Of a stretch of 64,000 nt of DNA, positions 43,643-52,522 are shown in pieces. The position numbers and the translations under genes were made by a program. Origin of the DNA: Arthrobacter_B citreus (GTDB taxonomy: Bacteria; Actinomycetota; Actinomycetes; Actinomycetales; Micrococcaceae); assembly GCF_042429235.1 (NCBI RefSeq), contig NZ_JBHMBA010000001.1; one strand, 5' to 3'. Within the stretch, counting starts at the first letter, position 1, and every line of letters starts with the position of its first letter. The notes below the pieces were generated by a model, which was not told the origin of the DNA, searched no databases, and saw nothing but the letters and a program-made list of their open reading frames with translations.

Positions 43643-43726
43643 CGCCCGCCCCAAGAGAAAACCAGCGGACCGGATGTGTCCGCAATAGGGGTACCGGAGC
43701 GGGAGCGCCGGGTCTATCTTCGACCA

Positions 43727-44779
43727 ATGTTCAACTCCCCCAACCACCCTGCGCAAAACCGCGGTTCCGGCTCGCCGCTGATCGAGGCGCACGGCGTCAG
43801 CAAAGTCTATAAATCGAAGGCCGGGCCGGTCCACGCGCTGGACGGCCTGAATATCTCAGTACCCGAAGGCACCGTCATGGCCCTGCTGGGGCCGAACGGC
43901 GCCGGCAAAACCACGGCCGTCAAGGTCCTGACCACGCTCATCAAACCTGACTCTGGTGTCCTCACCATTGACGGCATCGACGTGCTGGACAGCCCCAAGG
44001 AAGTCCGGCGGATCATCGGCGTCTCGGGACAGTATGCGGCGGTGGACGAGAACCTGACCGGCACCGAAAACCTGCGGATGGTTGGCCGGCTGTACCACCT
44101 GCCGGACCGCCGGGCGCGGGCACGGGCGGCCGAGCTCATCGACATGTTCGAGCTCACCGACGCCGGAAACCGGCCGGTCAAGGGTTACTCCGGCGGCATG
44201 CGCCGCCGCCTTGACCTGGCCGGAGCACTGGTGAACAGCCCCCGGGTCCTGTTCCTCGATGAACCGACCACCGGCCTTGATCCGCGCAGCCGCATCGCCC
44301 TGTGGCAGGTCATTAAGGACCTGGTCGCCGGCGGCACCACTCTTCTGCTGACCACCCAGTATTTGGAGGAAGCCGACCAGCTTGCGGACACCGTGGCCGT
44401 CATCGACCGCGGCGCGGTCATCGCCGAAGGCACCTCGGATCAGCTGAAGTCCCTGATCGGCGGCCACAGTGTTGCCGTGGCGCTGGTGGACGGAAACGAC
44501 GCCGGCGCGGCGCAGGCCATCCTCGCCCGCCACGGCTCCGGCCAGCCGCACACCGCCGATGACGGCCGCACGCTCGAAGTCACCGTCCAGAACGGACCGG
44601 CATCGCTCCAACTCGTGCTCGCGGACCTCCAGGCGCAGGACATCGCGCTGCATGACGCGGGCATCCGCCGTCCAACCCTCGACGACGTCTTCCTGCAGCT
44701 GACCGGCCGCCCGGCCGAGGAGGAACCGGCAACCGATGGCGCCGAGGGCGCGGACAACAAGGAAGGAGCACGCCGATGA
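43727..44779 (+). CDS. ABC exporter ATP-binding protein, daunorubicin-resistance (DrrA) type
   Basis: A 350-residue ATPase: Walker A GPNGAGKTTAVKVL (about residues 55-68), signature YSGGMRRRLDLA, Walker B VLFLDEPTTGLD, H-loop region LLTTQYLEEADQLAD. The C-terminal about 100 residues form the DrrA-type extension. Stop overlaps the start of its permease (ATGA). Related pumps export antibiotics and lipids; here the substrate is unknown. Confidence 0.92.
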   Translation: MFNSPNHPAQNRGSGSPLIEAHGVSKVYKSKAGPVHALDGLNISVPEGTVMALLGPNGAGKTTAVKVLTTLIKPDSGVLTIDGIDVLDSPKEVRRIIGVSGQYAAVDENLTGTENLRMVGRLYHLPDRRARARAAELIDMFELTDAGNRPVKGYSGGMRRRLDLAGALVNSPRVLFLDEPTTGLDPRSRIALWQVIKDLVAGGTTLLLTTQYLEEADQLADTVAVIDRGAVIAEGTSDQLKSLIGGHSVAVALVDGNDAGAAQAILARHGSGQPHTADDGRTLEVTVQNGPASLQLVLADLQAQDIALHDAGIRRPTLDDVFLQLTGRPAEEEPATDGAEGADNKEGARR

Positions 44780-45621
44780 CCGCCGCAACCACCCGGCTGC
44801 CCGCCGTAAGGACCGGAGGGAAGGCAGCCGCAGCCAACTGGGCCGGGGACGGCTGGACCGTCACCTGGCGAAACCTGATCAAGATCAAGCGCTCTCCGGA
44901 CATGATCATCTTCGCCGTCCTGCAGCCCATCATGTTTGTGCTGCTGTTCAGCCAGGTCTACGGAGGGTCGATCTCCGTGGCCGGGACGGACTACACGCAG
45001 TACCTCATGGCCGGCATCTTTGCCCAGACCGTGGTCTTTGGATCCACGTTCTCCGGCGCCGCGATGGCGCAGGACCTCAAGGAAGGGATCGTGGACCGGT
45101 TCCGGACCCTGCCGATGAGTCCGTCCGCGGTGCTGATCGGGCGGACCAACTCGGACCTGGTGCTTAACGCCATCTCCATGCTCATCATGATGGCCACGGG
45201 CCTGCTGGTGGGCTGGCGGGTCAACACGTCCTTTTCCTCCTTCCTGGCCGCTGTTGGGCTGCTGCTGCTTTTCTCCTACGCCTTCAGCTGGGTCATGGCT
45301 CTGCTCGGCATGACCGTGCGAACACCGGAAACGATCAACAACGCGTCGTTCATGATCCTGTTTCCCATCACCTTCATCTCCAACGCGTTTGTGCAGAGCT
45401 CCACGCTGCCGACGCCGCTGCGGATTTTCGCTGAATGGAACCCGGTTTCCGCGCTGGTCCAAGCCGCGCGGGAGCTGTTCGGCAACCTGGGCAACACCCC
45501 CGTTCCGGACACCTGGCCCATGCAGCATGCGGTGGCCACGGTGCTGATCGGATCGGTGGTGATGCTGCTCATTTTTGTTCCGCTTGCCGTGCGGAAGTTT
45601 GAGTCGGTGAGTTCCCGCTAG
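44776..45621 (+). CDS. ABC-2 type exporter permease (DrrB type)
   Basis: A 281-residue ABC-2 permease with six hydrophobic segments; the first soluble stretch (about 1-40) ends in NLIKIKRSPDMIIFAVLQPI, and the region QDLKEGIVDRFRTLPMSPSA is the family's conserved cytoplasmic loop. Works with the upstream ATPase, to which it is translationally coupled. Confidence 0.92.
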   Translation: MTAATTRLPAVRTGGKAAAANWAGDGWTVTWRNLIKIKRSPDMIIFAVLQPIMFVLLFSQVYGGSISVAGTDYTQYLMAGIFAQTVVFGSTFSGAAMAQDLKEGIVDRFRTLPMSPSAVLIGRTNSDLVLNAISMLIMMATGLLVGWRVNTSFSSFLAAVGLLLLFSYAFSWVMALLGMTVRTPETINNASFMILFPITFISNAFVQSSTLPTPLRIFAEWNPVSALVQAARELFGNLGNTPVPDTWPMQHAVATVLIGSVVMLLIFVPLAVRKFESVSSR

Positions 45622-45666
45622 GAACCCCAGGCCCCAAGATGGAGACACCAAGTGTGAGGACACACC

Positions 45667-46620
45667 ATGATTGAGGCACGCGAACTCACCAAGCGCTTTG
45701 GCGGGAAAACCGCCGTCGACGGCGTTACCTTTACGGTCCCGCCGGGCAAGGTCACCGGATTCCTTGGACCGAACGGTGCCGGGAAATCAACGACCATGAG
45801 GATGATCGTTGGGCTGGATCATCCCACCGGAGGAACGGTGACGGTCAACGGAAAACCGTATGCCGGGCACCGGTCCCCCCTGCACGAGGTGGGTGCCCTG
45901 CTGGAGGCCAAGGCAGTCCACCCCAAACGCACTGCCTACAACCATCTGCGGGCTCTCGCCGCCACCGAAGGCATTCCCTCCGCCCGCGTCAGCGAAGTCA
46001 TCGAACTCACGGGGCTTGGATCGGCGGCGCGGAAAAGGGTCGGCGGGTATTCGCTGGGCATGGGGCAGCGGCTGGGCATCGCCGTCGCACTGCTGGGGGA
46101 CCCGCACACCCTGATCCTGGATGAGCCCGTCAACGGACTGGATCCGGAAGGCGTGAAATGGGTACGCTTCCTGGTCCGGGGGCTGGCAGCTGAAGGCCGG
46201 ACCGTCTTCATCTCCTCCCACCTGATGAGCGAGATGGCGGTGACCGCCGATCACCTGATCGTGATCGGCCGCGGCCGGATCCTGGCCGATGCCCCCATCG
46301 GGGAAGTGCTGGCCGGGAGCCAGCAGGAGCGTGTCCTGGTGCGGACCGACGACGCCGCCGGCTTAGCTGCCGCCGTCGGCTCGCCAGGAGTGGAAGTGCG
46401 CCGGCCGGCGGCGGATCAGCTGGAAATTCTGGGGCTGACGTCCAGGAGCATTGCGGAAACAGCAAGGTCCCGTGGAATCCTCCTGACGGAACTCACCCCG
46501 CAGCAGGTCTCCCTGGAGGACGCTTACATGGAGTTGACCGGCGGAGAGGTCGAGTACCAGTCACGCCACATCAACCGATCATCCGATTCCCTCCCGGCCG
46601 GGGAAGGACAGCAGGCATGA
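45667..46620 (+). CDS. ABC transporter ATP-binding protein (first of a duplicated pair)
   Basis: A 317-residue ATPase with GPNGAGKSTTMRMIVG (about 38-53), the signature variant YSLGMGQRLGIA in place of LSGGQ, and Walker B LILDEPVNGLDPEG. The SLGMGQ signature is typical of the bacitracin/lantibiotic-immunity-like exporters. A C-terminal extension (about 215-317) follows. It overlaps its permease by four bases and is clearly a close paralogue of the ATPase at 47660. Confidence 0.93.
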   Translation: MIEARELTKRFGGKTAVDGVTFTVPPGKVTGFLGPNGAGKSTTMRMIVGLDHPTGGTVTVNGKPYAGHRSPLHEVGALLEAKAVHPKRTAYNHLRALAATEGIPSARVSEVIELTGLGSAARKRVGGYSLGMGQRLGIAVALLGDPHTLILDEPVNGLDPEGVKWVRFLVRGLAAEGRTVFISSHLMSEMAVTADHLIVIGRGRILADAPIGEVLAGSQQERVLVRTDDAAGLAAAVGSPGVEVRRPAADQLEILGLTSRSIAETARSRGILLTELTPQQVSLEDAYMELTGGEVEYQSRHINRSSDSLPAGEGQQA

Positions 46621-47471
46621 GTGCAGCAGCAGCCCCCGCGGCGCAGGAGCCCCGCACTTCCGGATCCCGCCGGATCACCTTTCCGCGCGTGCTGCGCTCC
46701 GAATTGATCAAGACCGCCACCGTACCCTCCACCGTCATCCTGCTGGCAGTGAGCTTCGCGGTGATGGTTGGGCTGGGCGCCCTGGTTGCCTGGGGAACGG
46801 TACAGCTGGTGAATGACCCGGAGGCTGGCCCGCCCGGAGGTTTCGGCACATCAGCGCAGAGCCTGGCCTATGACATCCCGGCATCCGGGCTGCCCTTCGG
46901 CCAGCTGCTGATCGCCGCGCTGGCGGTGGTGCTGATTGGATCCGAGTACACCACCGGCATGATCCGCTCCACCATGGTGGCCGTACCCACCCGCACGCCG
47001 GCGCTGCTGGCCAAGACCCTCGTGATTGCGGTCATTTCCTTCATCCTGGGCGTCCTGGCAGCCTTCGCCACTTATCTGGTGGCGCAGCCGATACTGGCCG
47101 GGTCCGATCTTGATTTCGGGCTGGATGCGGAGGGGGTGCTGCCCTCCATCATCAATACCGGCACGGTGCTGGCACTGATCGCGGTCATGGGCGTGGCCAT
47201 CGGTGCCCTGCTGCGCAGCACGGCCGGGGGAGTGGTGACCCTGGTGGGAGCCCTTTTTGTGCTGCCGATTATTACCGGGCTGCTTTCAGGCCTGGCGGAT
47301 TGGGTGGTGGACGCCGAACGCTTCCTGCCCAGCAGCGCCTCTTCCGCACTGGTGGCCACCCGGGTTGCCCCGGAGGCATTCAACCAGGCCGAAGGCGGTC
47401 TCATTCTTGCCGGCTGGGCCGTGGTGCTGCTGGCAGGCGCCGTCGTCGTTCTCAAGAAGCGGGACATCTGA
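46617..47471 (+). CDS. ABC-2 type permease (first of a duplicated pair)
   Basis: A 284-residue permease with six hydrophobic segments. It begins with a soluble stretch, then VLRSELIKTATVPSTVILL and QLLIAALAVVLIGSEYTTGM, followed by IRSTMVAVPTRTPALLAKT. These stretches recur with few changes in the permease at 48631, so the two genes are duplicates. Partner of the upstream ATPase. Confidence 0.92.
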   Translation: MSAAAAPAAQEPRTSGSRRITFPRVLRSELIKTATVPSTVILLAVSFAVMVGLGALVAWGTVQLVNDPEAGPPGGFGTSAQSLAYDIPASGLPFGQLLIAALAVVLIGSEYTTGMIRSTMVAVPTRTPALLAKTLVIAVISFILGVLAAFATYLVAQPILAGSDLDFGLDAEGVLPSIINTGTVLALIAVMGVAIGALLRSTAGGVVTLVGALFVLPIITGLLSGLADWVVDAERFLPSSASSALVATRVAPEAFNQAEGGLILAGWAVVLLAGAVVVLKKRDI

Positions 47472-47520
47472 CTGCATCTGACTACGTCTGACCAGGGCGG
47501 CGCACGCCTGAACAGAGTCA

Positions 47521-47553
47521 GGGTCCTCCCTGAGTCATCCTGGGGGAGGACCC
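47521..47553. terminator. Hairpin between the duplicated ABC modules
   Basis: GGGTCCTCCC (47521-47530) pairs with GGGAGGACCC (47544-47553), 13-base loop. No T run follows, so it may be a weak terminator or an operator. The rest of the 188-base gap holds a promoter-like CCCCTAGGGTGG stretch. Confidence 0.45.
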
Positions 47554-47659
47554 GGAAAAGTACCGAACTCATCCTCTGGGACGGTGTCTGCGATCGTGCT
47601 CTCCCCTAGGGTGGAGGAAGCCCCCCAGGTTTCACTTCCGCCCAACTGTAAGGATCACC

Positions 47660-48634
47660 ATGATCGAGGCACACGGCCTCTCGAAACGCTACGGCGCCAA
47701 AATTGCCGTTGACGACGTTTCCTTTACCGTCCAGCCGGGCAAGGTCACCGGCTTTCTTGGCCCCAACGGCGCCGGCAAATCAACCACCATGCGCATGATC
47801 GTGGGCCTGGACCGGCCCACAGGCGGTGCCGTCACTGTGAACGGAAAACCCTACAAACAGCACAAGGCGCCCCTGCATGAAGTCGGTGCACTGCTCGATG
47901 CAAAGGCCGTGCACACCAAGCGCTCTGCGTACAACCACCTGCGCGCGCTGGCCGCCACCCACGGCATCTCCAACAAGCGGGTCAACGAGGTCATCGAACT
48001 GACCGGGCTGGGTCCCGTGGCGAAGCGGCGGGTCGGCGGCTTCTCCCTGGGCATGGGGCAGCGGCTGGGCATCGCCGTCGCACTTCTGGGGGACCCCCAG
48101 ACGCTGATCTTCGACGAACCGGTCAACGGACTGGATCCGGAGGGGGTCCTCTGGGTCCGCAATCTGGCCAAGGGCCTGGCATCGGAGGGACGCACCGTTT
48201 TCCTCTCCTCGCACCTGATGAGTGAAATGGCCGTCACTGCGGACCACCTGATCGTGATTGGGCGGGGCCGGATCATCGCCGACGCACCGATCAGCGAGAT
48301 TATTGCCGGACAGGACAAGATCCGCACGCTTGTGCGCACGGACCAGCCGGAGGAACTGCGCCGGGCACTCGAGAACCGGGAAACCTCGTTTACACAGCTG
48401 GAGCCGGACCTGCTGGAAATCACCGGCCGGGAACCACGCAGCATTGCCGAGGCCGCCCTGGCCCGGCAGATCCTGATCTATGAACTGACTCCCCGCCAGT
48501 CCTCGCTTGAAGAGGCGTACATGGAGCTGACCCGGGACCAGGTCGAATACCAGTCACAGGCCATCGAACAGCCCCAGGCACCGGCCCCCGCAGCCGAGGC
48601 CACCTTGACCAGCGGCGGAGGAAAGTCAGCATGA
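47660..48634 (+). CDS. ABC transporter ATP-binding protein (second of a duplicated pair)
   Basis: A 324-residue ATPase nearly collinear with that at 45667: Walker A GPNGAGKSTTMRMIVG, signature FSLGMGQRLGIA, Walker B LIFDEPVNGLDPEG. Differences cluster in the first 30 residues, the loop after GKPY (here KQHKAPLHE) and the C-terminal 90 residues, which suggests different partner or signal recognition. It has its own upstream gap, so may be separately controlled. Overlaps its permease by four bases. Confidence 0.93.
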   Translation: MIEAHGLSKRYGAKIAVDDVSFTVQPGKVTGFLGPNGAGKSTTMRMIVGLDRPTGGAVTVNGKPYKQHKAPLHEVGALLDAKAVHTKRSAYNHLRALAATHGISNKRVNEVIELTGLGPVAKRRVGGFSLGMGQRLGIAVALLGDPQTLIFDEPVNGLDPEGVLWVRNLAKGLASEGRTVFLSSHLMSEMAVTADHLIVIGRGRIIADAPISEIIAGQDKIRTLVRTDQPEELRRALENRETSFTQLEPDLLEITGREPRSIAEAALARQILIYELTPRQSSLEEAYMELTRDQVEYQSQAIEQPQAPAPAAEATLTSGGGKSA

Positions 48635-49509
48635 GCATCCAGACAGCACCAACACCGGCTCCCACCCGGAGCCGGGACGGCTCGGGCCTGAGTTTCGGAC
48701 GAATTCTGCGTTCGGAATGGATCAAGGTCACCACCGTTCCCTCCACCGTGATCCTCCTGGCCATCACCCTCATTGTCATGGTGGGGCTCAGCGCCCTCTA
48801 TGCCTGGCAGATAGCAGTGTCGGTCGACTTCATGGCGGATGCTTCTCCGGAGATGCAGGCCCAGATGGGCGGTGGCATGGAGATGCTTCGTGAACAGGCG
48901 CTGATGGCACCTGCCAGCGGGTACATTTTCGGCCAGCTGCTCATCGCCTCGCTGGCGGTTGTCCTGATCGCCTCGGAGTGGGGCACCGGCATGATCCGGT
49001 CCACCATGGTTGCCGTGCCCACCCGGATCCCTGCCCTGCTGGCCAAGAATCTGGTCATTGCCCTGATCGCGTTTATCCTCGGTGCCGGCGCGGCGTTCAT
49101 CTCCTACTTCATTGCCCAGCCAATCCTCGGTGCCGAAGATCTGGACTTTGCACTGACTGAGGAGGGCGTACTGCGCTCCATCCTGAACACCGGAACCTAT
49201 CTGGCGTTCATTGCCGTGATCTCCATGGCCATCGGCACGCTCCTGCGCAACACCGCCGGCGGCGTCGTGACGGCCATCGGACTGTTCTTCGTCTTCCCCG
49301 TCATCATCGTGAACCTCATTCAAGGGCTCGCGGACTGGATTCCTGATGCCGCCCGCTTCCTGCCCACCAACGCCGGGGATCGAATGCTGATGTTCCCGGC
49401 CGAGACCGCCGGGCAGCTCAATCCGCTGGAGGGCGGCCTCGTCATGGCCGCCTGGGCCGTGGCGCTGCTCATCATCTCCCTGCTCGTGGCCAAACGCCGC
49501 GACGTCTAG
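48631..49509 (+). CDS. ABC-2 type permease (second of a duplicated pair)
   Basis: A 292-residue permease, six hydrophobic segments, collinear with that at 46617. The first external loop is longer and contains a Met/Gln/Gly-rich stretch (PEMQAQMGGGMEMLREQ) absent from the other copy. Conserved QLLIASLAVVLIASEWGTGM is kept. Partner of the upstream ATPase; substrate unknown. Confidence 0.92.
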   Translation: MSIQTAPTPAPTRSRDGSGLSFGRILRSEWIKVTTVPSTVILLAITLIVMVGLSALYAWQIAVSVDFMADASPEMQAQMGGGMEMLREQALMAPASGYIFGQLLIASLAVVLIASEWGTGMIRSTMVAVPTRIPALLAKNLVIALIAFILGAGAAFISYFIAQPILGAEDLDFALTEEGVLRSILNTGTYLAFIAVISMAIGTLLRNTAGGVVTAIGLFFVFPVIIVNLIQGLADWIPDAARFLPTNAGDRMLMFPAETAGQLNPLEGGLVMAAWAVALLIISLLVAKRRDV

Positions 49510-49582
49510 GGGCACATTCTTCGGGGACGGAGGCGGCGGAAGAACGGCCGCCGCGTCTGTCCCCGGATTCCTTTCAGGGCAC

Positions 49583-49608
49583 GGAACTCCTCCACAGCGG
49601 GGAGTTCC
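49583..49608 (+). terminator. Terminator after the ABC cluster
   Basis: GGAACTCC (49583-49590) and GGAGTTCC (49601-49608) form a stem with a ten-base loop, followed by TGTGTTT. Confidence 0.5.
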
Positions 49609-49684
49609 TGTGTTTAATCCGTTGGCGCTCCACGGTTTCGGGCAGCCATTACGCGCGCAGAGCAGGCTCTGGTTGAATCGGAGT

Positions 49685-50959
49685 ATGCCTGATGCATTGG
49701 ATCACATTCATGACCTTGGCGCTTTTGTCAGCGCCTCTCCCTCCAGTTTCCATGCGGCCCGCGAGGGCGCGCGCCGCCTCGCCGCCGCCGGATTCACCGA
49801 ACTCGATGAAAGCCTGGACTGGCCGGCGAAGCCCGGGAAATACCATGTGGTGCGGGACGGAGCCCTGATCGCGTGGATTGTTCCGCAGGGGGCCGGCCCC
49901 GGAACCGGGTTCTCGATTCTGGGCACGCACACCGACTCGCCGTCCTTCAAACTCAAGCCGCAGCCCACCACCGGCCGGCTGGGATGGCTCCAGGCCGGTG
50001 TCGAAGTTTACGGCGGACCCCTGCTCAACTCCTGGCTTGACCGTGAACTGCAGCTCGCCGGACGCCTGGTCACCATGGACGGCGAGGAGCACCTGGTGGA
50101 AACCGGTCCGCTGCTGCGCTTTCCGCAGCTGGCCATCCACCTGGACCGGGCGGTCAACGAGGGCCTGAAACTCGACAAGCAGCAGCACATGAACCCGGTC
50201 TGGGGGCTCGGCGACCCCTCCACCGCTGACCTGCTGGAGCTGCTGGCCGCACGCGCCGGCCTGTCGGCCGACCAGGTGGGCGGATATGACATCGTGGCTG
50301 CGGATACGCAGGAACCGCGGACCTTCGGCGCCGACAATGAATTCTTCGCCTCCGGCAGGCTCGACAACCTCTCCTCGGTGCATGCCGGACTGGCGGCATT
50401 GATTGCGGCGGCCGAAACGAAGACGGGCGGCTCCATCGCGGTGCTGGCTGCCTTCGACCATGAGGAGGTTGGCAGCGGCAGCCGCTCCGGAGCGGCCGGC
50501 CCGTTCCTCGAGGACGTGCTGAACCGGATCTCCGGAGGGCTGGGCGGGTCAGCAATGGACCGGCAGCGGGCCTTTGCCGGTTCGTTCTGCATTTCAGCCG
50601 ACGCCGGCCACGCCGTGCACCCGAACTACGCCGAACGCCACGACCCCGCCAACCATCCCGTGCTCAACGGCGGACCGCTGCTCAAGATCAACGCCAACCA
50701 GCGGTACACCACCGATGCTCCCGGCGCGGCACGCTGGGCCGGGCTGTGCCGGCAGGCCGGCATTCCGTACCAGGAGTTCGTGTCGCATAATTCGATGCCC
50801 TGCGGCTCCACGATCGGGCCGCTGACCGCCACCCGGCTGGGGATCCGGACCGTCGACGTCGGCATTCCGCTGCTGTCCATGCATTCGGCCCGCGAAATGG
50901 CCGGCGTGCAGGATCCCTTCCACCTGGCGAGGGTGAGCGAAGTGTTCTTCACCGGGTAA
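49685..50959 (+). CDS. M18 family aminopeptidase
   Basis: A 424-residue zinc aminopeptidase (aspartyl aminopeptidase family). Metal-site regions are visible: LGTHTDSPSFKLKP with the first histidine and aspartate (about residues 80-93), FGADNEFFASGRLDN, AAFDHEEVGSGSRSGA with the catalytic glutamates, and the late histidine in PLLSMHSAREMAG. The ATG at 49685 gives the usual N-terminus (DALDHIHDLGAFVSASPSSFH); upstream codons in frame are unlikely to be translated. Cytoplasmic peptide turnover is the expected role. Confidence 0.94.
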   Translation: MPDALDHIHDLGAFVSASPSSFHAAREGARRLAAAGFTELDESLDWPAKPGKYHVVRDGALIAWIVPQGAGPGTGFSILGTHTDSPSFKLKPQPTTGRLGWLQAGVEVYGGPLLNSWLDRELQLAGRLVTMDGEEHLVETGPLLRFPQLAIHLDRAVNEGLKLDKQQHMNPVWGLGDPSTADLLELLAARAGLSADQVGGYDIVAADTQEPRTFGADNEFFASGRLDNLSSVHAGLAALIAAAETKTGGSIAVLAAFDHEEVGSGSRSGAAGPFLEDVLNRISGGLGGSAMDRQRAFAGSFCISADAGHAVHPNYAERHDPANHPVLNGGPLLKINANQRYTTDAPGAARWAGLCRQAGIPYQEFVSHNSMPCGSTIGPLTATRLGIRTVDVGIPLLSMHSAREMAGVQDPFHLARVSEVFFTG

Positions 50960-51108
50960 ACCGCGGTGAACTCCGGGCCGGTATGAGGCCCAGCCGGTCC
51001 GGAGCACCTTCCGGCGTCCGGTAGACTAGCTAAGTCTGTGCTGTCGGCAATGCTGACGGCTTTCCCGCCCCTGGTCACCCAGATCCGGCGGGATGACAAC
51101 GCAAAAGA

Positions 51109-51153
51109 ACCTCCTGTTACGGAAATGCCGTGACCGTATAGCCCAAAGGAGGT
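51109..51153 (+). promoter_or_regulatory. rpsF leader hairpin that covers the ribosome binding site (S6:S18-leader-like)
   Basis: ACCTCCT (51109-51115) is exactly complementary to AGGAGGT (51147-51153), the Shine-Dalgarno of rpsF. Between them GTTACGG (51116-51122) pairs with CCGTGAC (51128-51134), leaving an unpaired 3' stretch that starts just after a CCG. This arrangement resembles the S6:S18-binding leader known upstream of rpsF operons, where the S6-S18 complex represses its own synthesis. Pairing is seen; protein binding is inferred. Confidence 0.55.
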
Positions 51154-51163
51154 GGGTTCACAA

Positions 51164-51517
51164 ATGCGTGCTTATGAACTGATGGTTATCATCGACCCCG
51201 AGGTAGAAGAGCGTACAGTCGAGCCTTCGCTCGACAAGTTCCTCAATGTTGTCCGCAACGATGGTGGAACCATCGACAAGGTCGACATCTGGGGCCGTCG
51301 CCGCCTCGCCTACGAAATCCAGAAGAAGGCTGAAGGCATCTACGCAGTGGTTAACTTCACCGCGACGCCTGCAGCTGCCGCTGAGCTTGACCGCCAGCTG
51401 AGCCTCAACGAGACCATCATGCGCACCAAGATCATCCGCCCGGAAGAGCAGAAGATCTCGAAGAAGGATGCCAAGAAGGCCGCTAAGGCTGAAGCTGCAA
51501 AGGTTTCCGCAGAGTAA
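51164..51517 (+). CDS. rpsF: 30S ribosomal protein S6
   Basis: A 117-residue S6, starting MRAYELMVIIDPEVEE with WGRRRLAYEIQKKAEGIYA in the middle and a charged Lys/Ala-rich tail. The ATG at 51164 follows AAAGGAGGT; a GTG twelve bases upstream overlaps that site and is unlikely. First gene of rpsF-ssb-rpsR-rplI. S6 binds S18, encoded two genes downstream, on the 30S platform. Confidence 0.97.
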   Translation: MRAYELMVIIDPEVEERTVEPSLDKFLNVVRNDGGTIDKVDIWGRRRLAYEIQKKAEGIYAVVNFTATPAAAAELDRQLSLNETIMRTKIIRPEEQKISKKDAKKAAKAEAAKVSAE

Positions 51518-51550
51518 TTTCTGCAAACCAAACCGAAATCAGGAGGCAAC

Positions 51551-52120
51551 ATGGCAGGCGAGACAACTATTACCGTCGTCGGCAACCTAACGAATGATCC
51601 GGAACTCCGGTTCACGCCGTCAGGTTCGGCAGTGGCGAACTTCACCATTGCCTCGACTCCGCGGACCTTCGACCGCACGTCAAATGACTGGAAAGACGGC
51701 GAAACGCTGTTCCTCCGTGCATCTGTCTGGCGCGAAGCCGCTGAGAACGTGGCCGAATCCCTGACCAAGGGGACGCGTGTTGTTTGCCAGGGCCGCCTGA
51801 AGTCGCGTTCGTACGAAACCAAAGAAGGCGAAAAGCGCACCGTGATGGAGCTTGAGGTCGACGAAATCGGCCCCTCGCTTCGGTACGCTTCCGCGAAGGT
51901 CACCCGCACCCAGCGCTCCGGCGGCGGTGGCGGAGGCTTTGGCGGCAACAGCGGAAACTCCGGAAACAGCGGCTTCGGCGGCAATTCCAACCCCGCTTGG
52001 GGCGGAGGCCAGCAGCAGCAGCAGTCTGCACCGGCCGAAGATCCCTGGGGTGCTCCCGCAGGCGGCGGCAACGCCGGCGGCTGGGGCAACGGACCGGACT
52101 CCAACGATCCGCCCTTCTAA
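51551..52120 (+). CDS. ssb: Single-stranded DNA-binding protein
   Basis: A 189-residue SSB: OB-fold at about 1-115 (TITVVGNLTNDPELRFTPSG, WREAAENVAESLTKG), then a Gly/Asn/Gln-rich linker and the acidic tip DSNDPPF that recruits partner proteins. Placed between rpsF and rpsR as usual. This is the replicative type, and with DnaB and DciA in the same window it serves the replication fork. Confidence 0.97.
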   Translation: MAGETTITVVGNLTNDPELRFTPSGSAVANFTIASTPRTFDRTSNDWKDGETLFLRASVWREAAENVAESLTKGTRVVCQGRLKSRSYETKEGEKRTVMELEVDEIGPSLRYASAKVTRTQRSGGGGGGFGGNSGNSGNSGFGGNSNPAWGGGQQQQQSAPAEDPWGAPAGGGNAGGWGNGPDSNDPPF

Positions 52121-52265
52121 ATCTTGACCGAAGAGCGGTGCCTCCCCCCGGGGAACGTGCCTCCCTTCACTCCTGCGCCCTCGGGCGCAACCTCAGACGG
52201 CATTCGCCGTCGAGCCCATCCCGTGGAATGATCCACGGGCTCCACTAGACATAAGGAGCTCCACG

Positions 52266-52505
52266 ATGGCTAAGGCTGAACTTCGCAAGCCCAAACCAAA
52301 GTCCAATCCCTTGAAGGCCGCTGACATCACTGTCATCGACTACAAGGACGTAGCATTGCTGCGCAAGTTCATTTCCGACCGCGGAAAGATCCGCGCCCGT
52401 CGCGTAACTGGCGTAACCGTGCAGGAACAGCGCAAAATTGCACAGGCAATCAAGAATGCCCGTGAAGTTGCTCTCCTGCCGTACTCCGGCGCTGGCCGCG
52501 GCTAA
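52266..52505 (+). CDS. rpsR: 30S ribosomal protein S18
   Basis: A 79-residue S18 with KFISDRGKIRARRVTGVT and QRKIAQAIKNAREVALLPY. It has no cysteines, so it is the zinc-free form. It is preceded by a hairpin (CCCGTGGA, 52220-52227, with TCCACGGG, 52232-52239) and by AAGGAG. Confidence 0.97.
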   Translation: MAKAELRKPKPKSNPLKAADITVIDYKDVALLRKFISDRGKIRARRVTGVTVQEQRKIAQAIKNAREVALLPYSGAGRG

Positions 52506-52522
52506 GGAAAGGAACCTAACTC

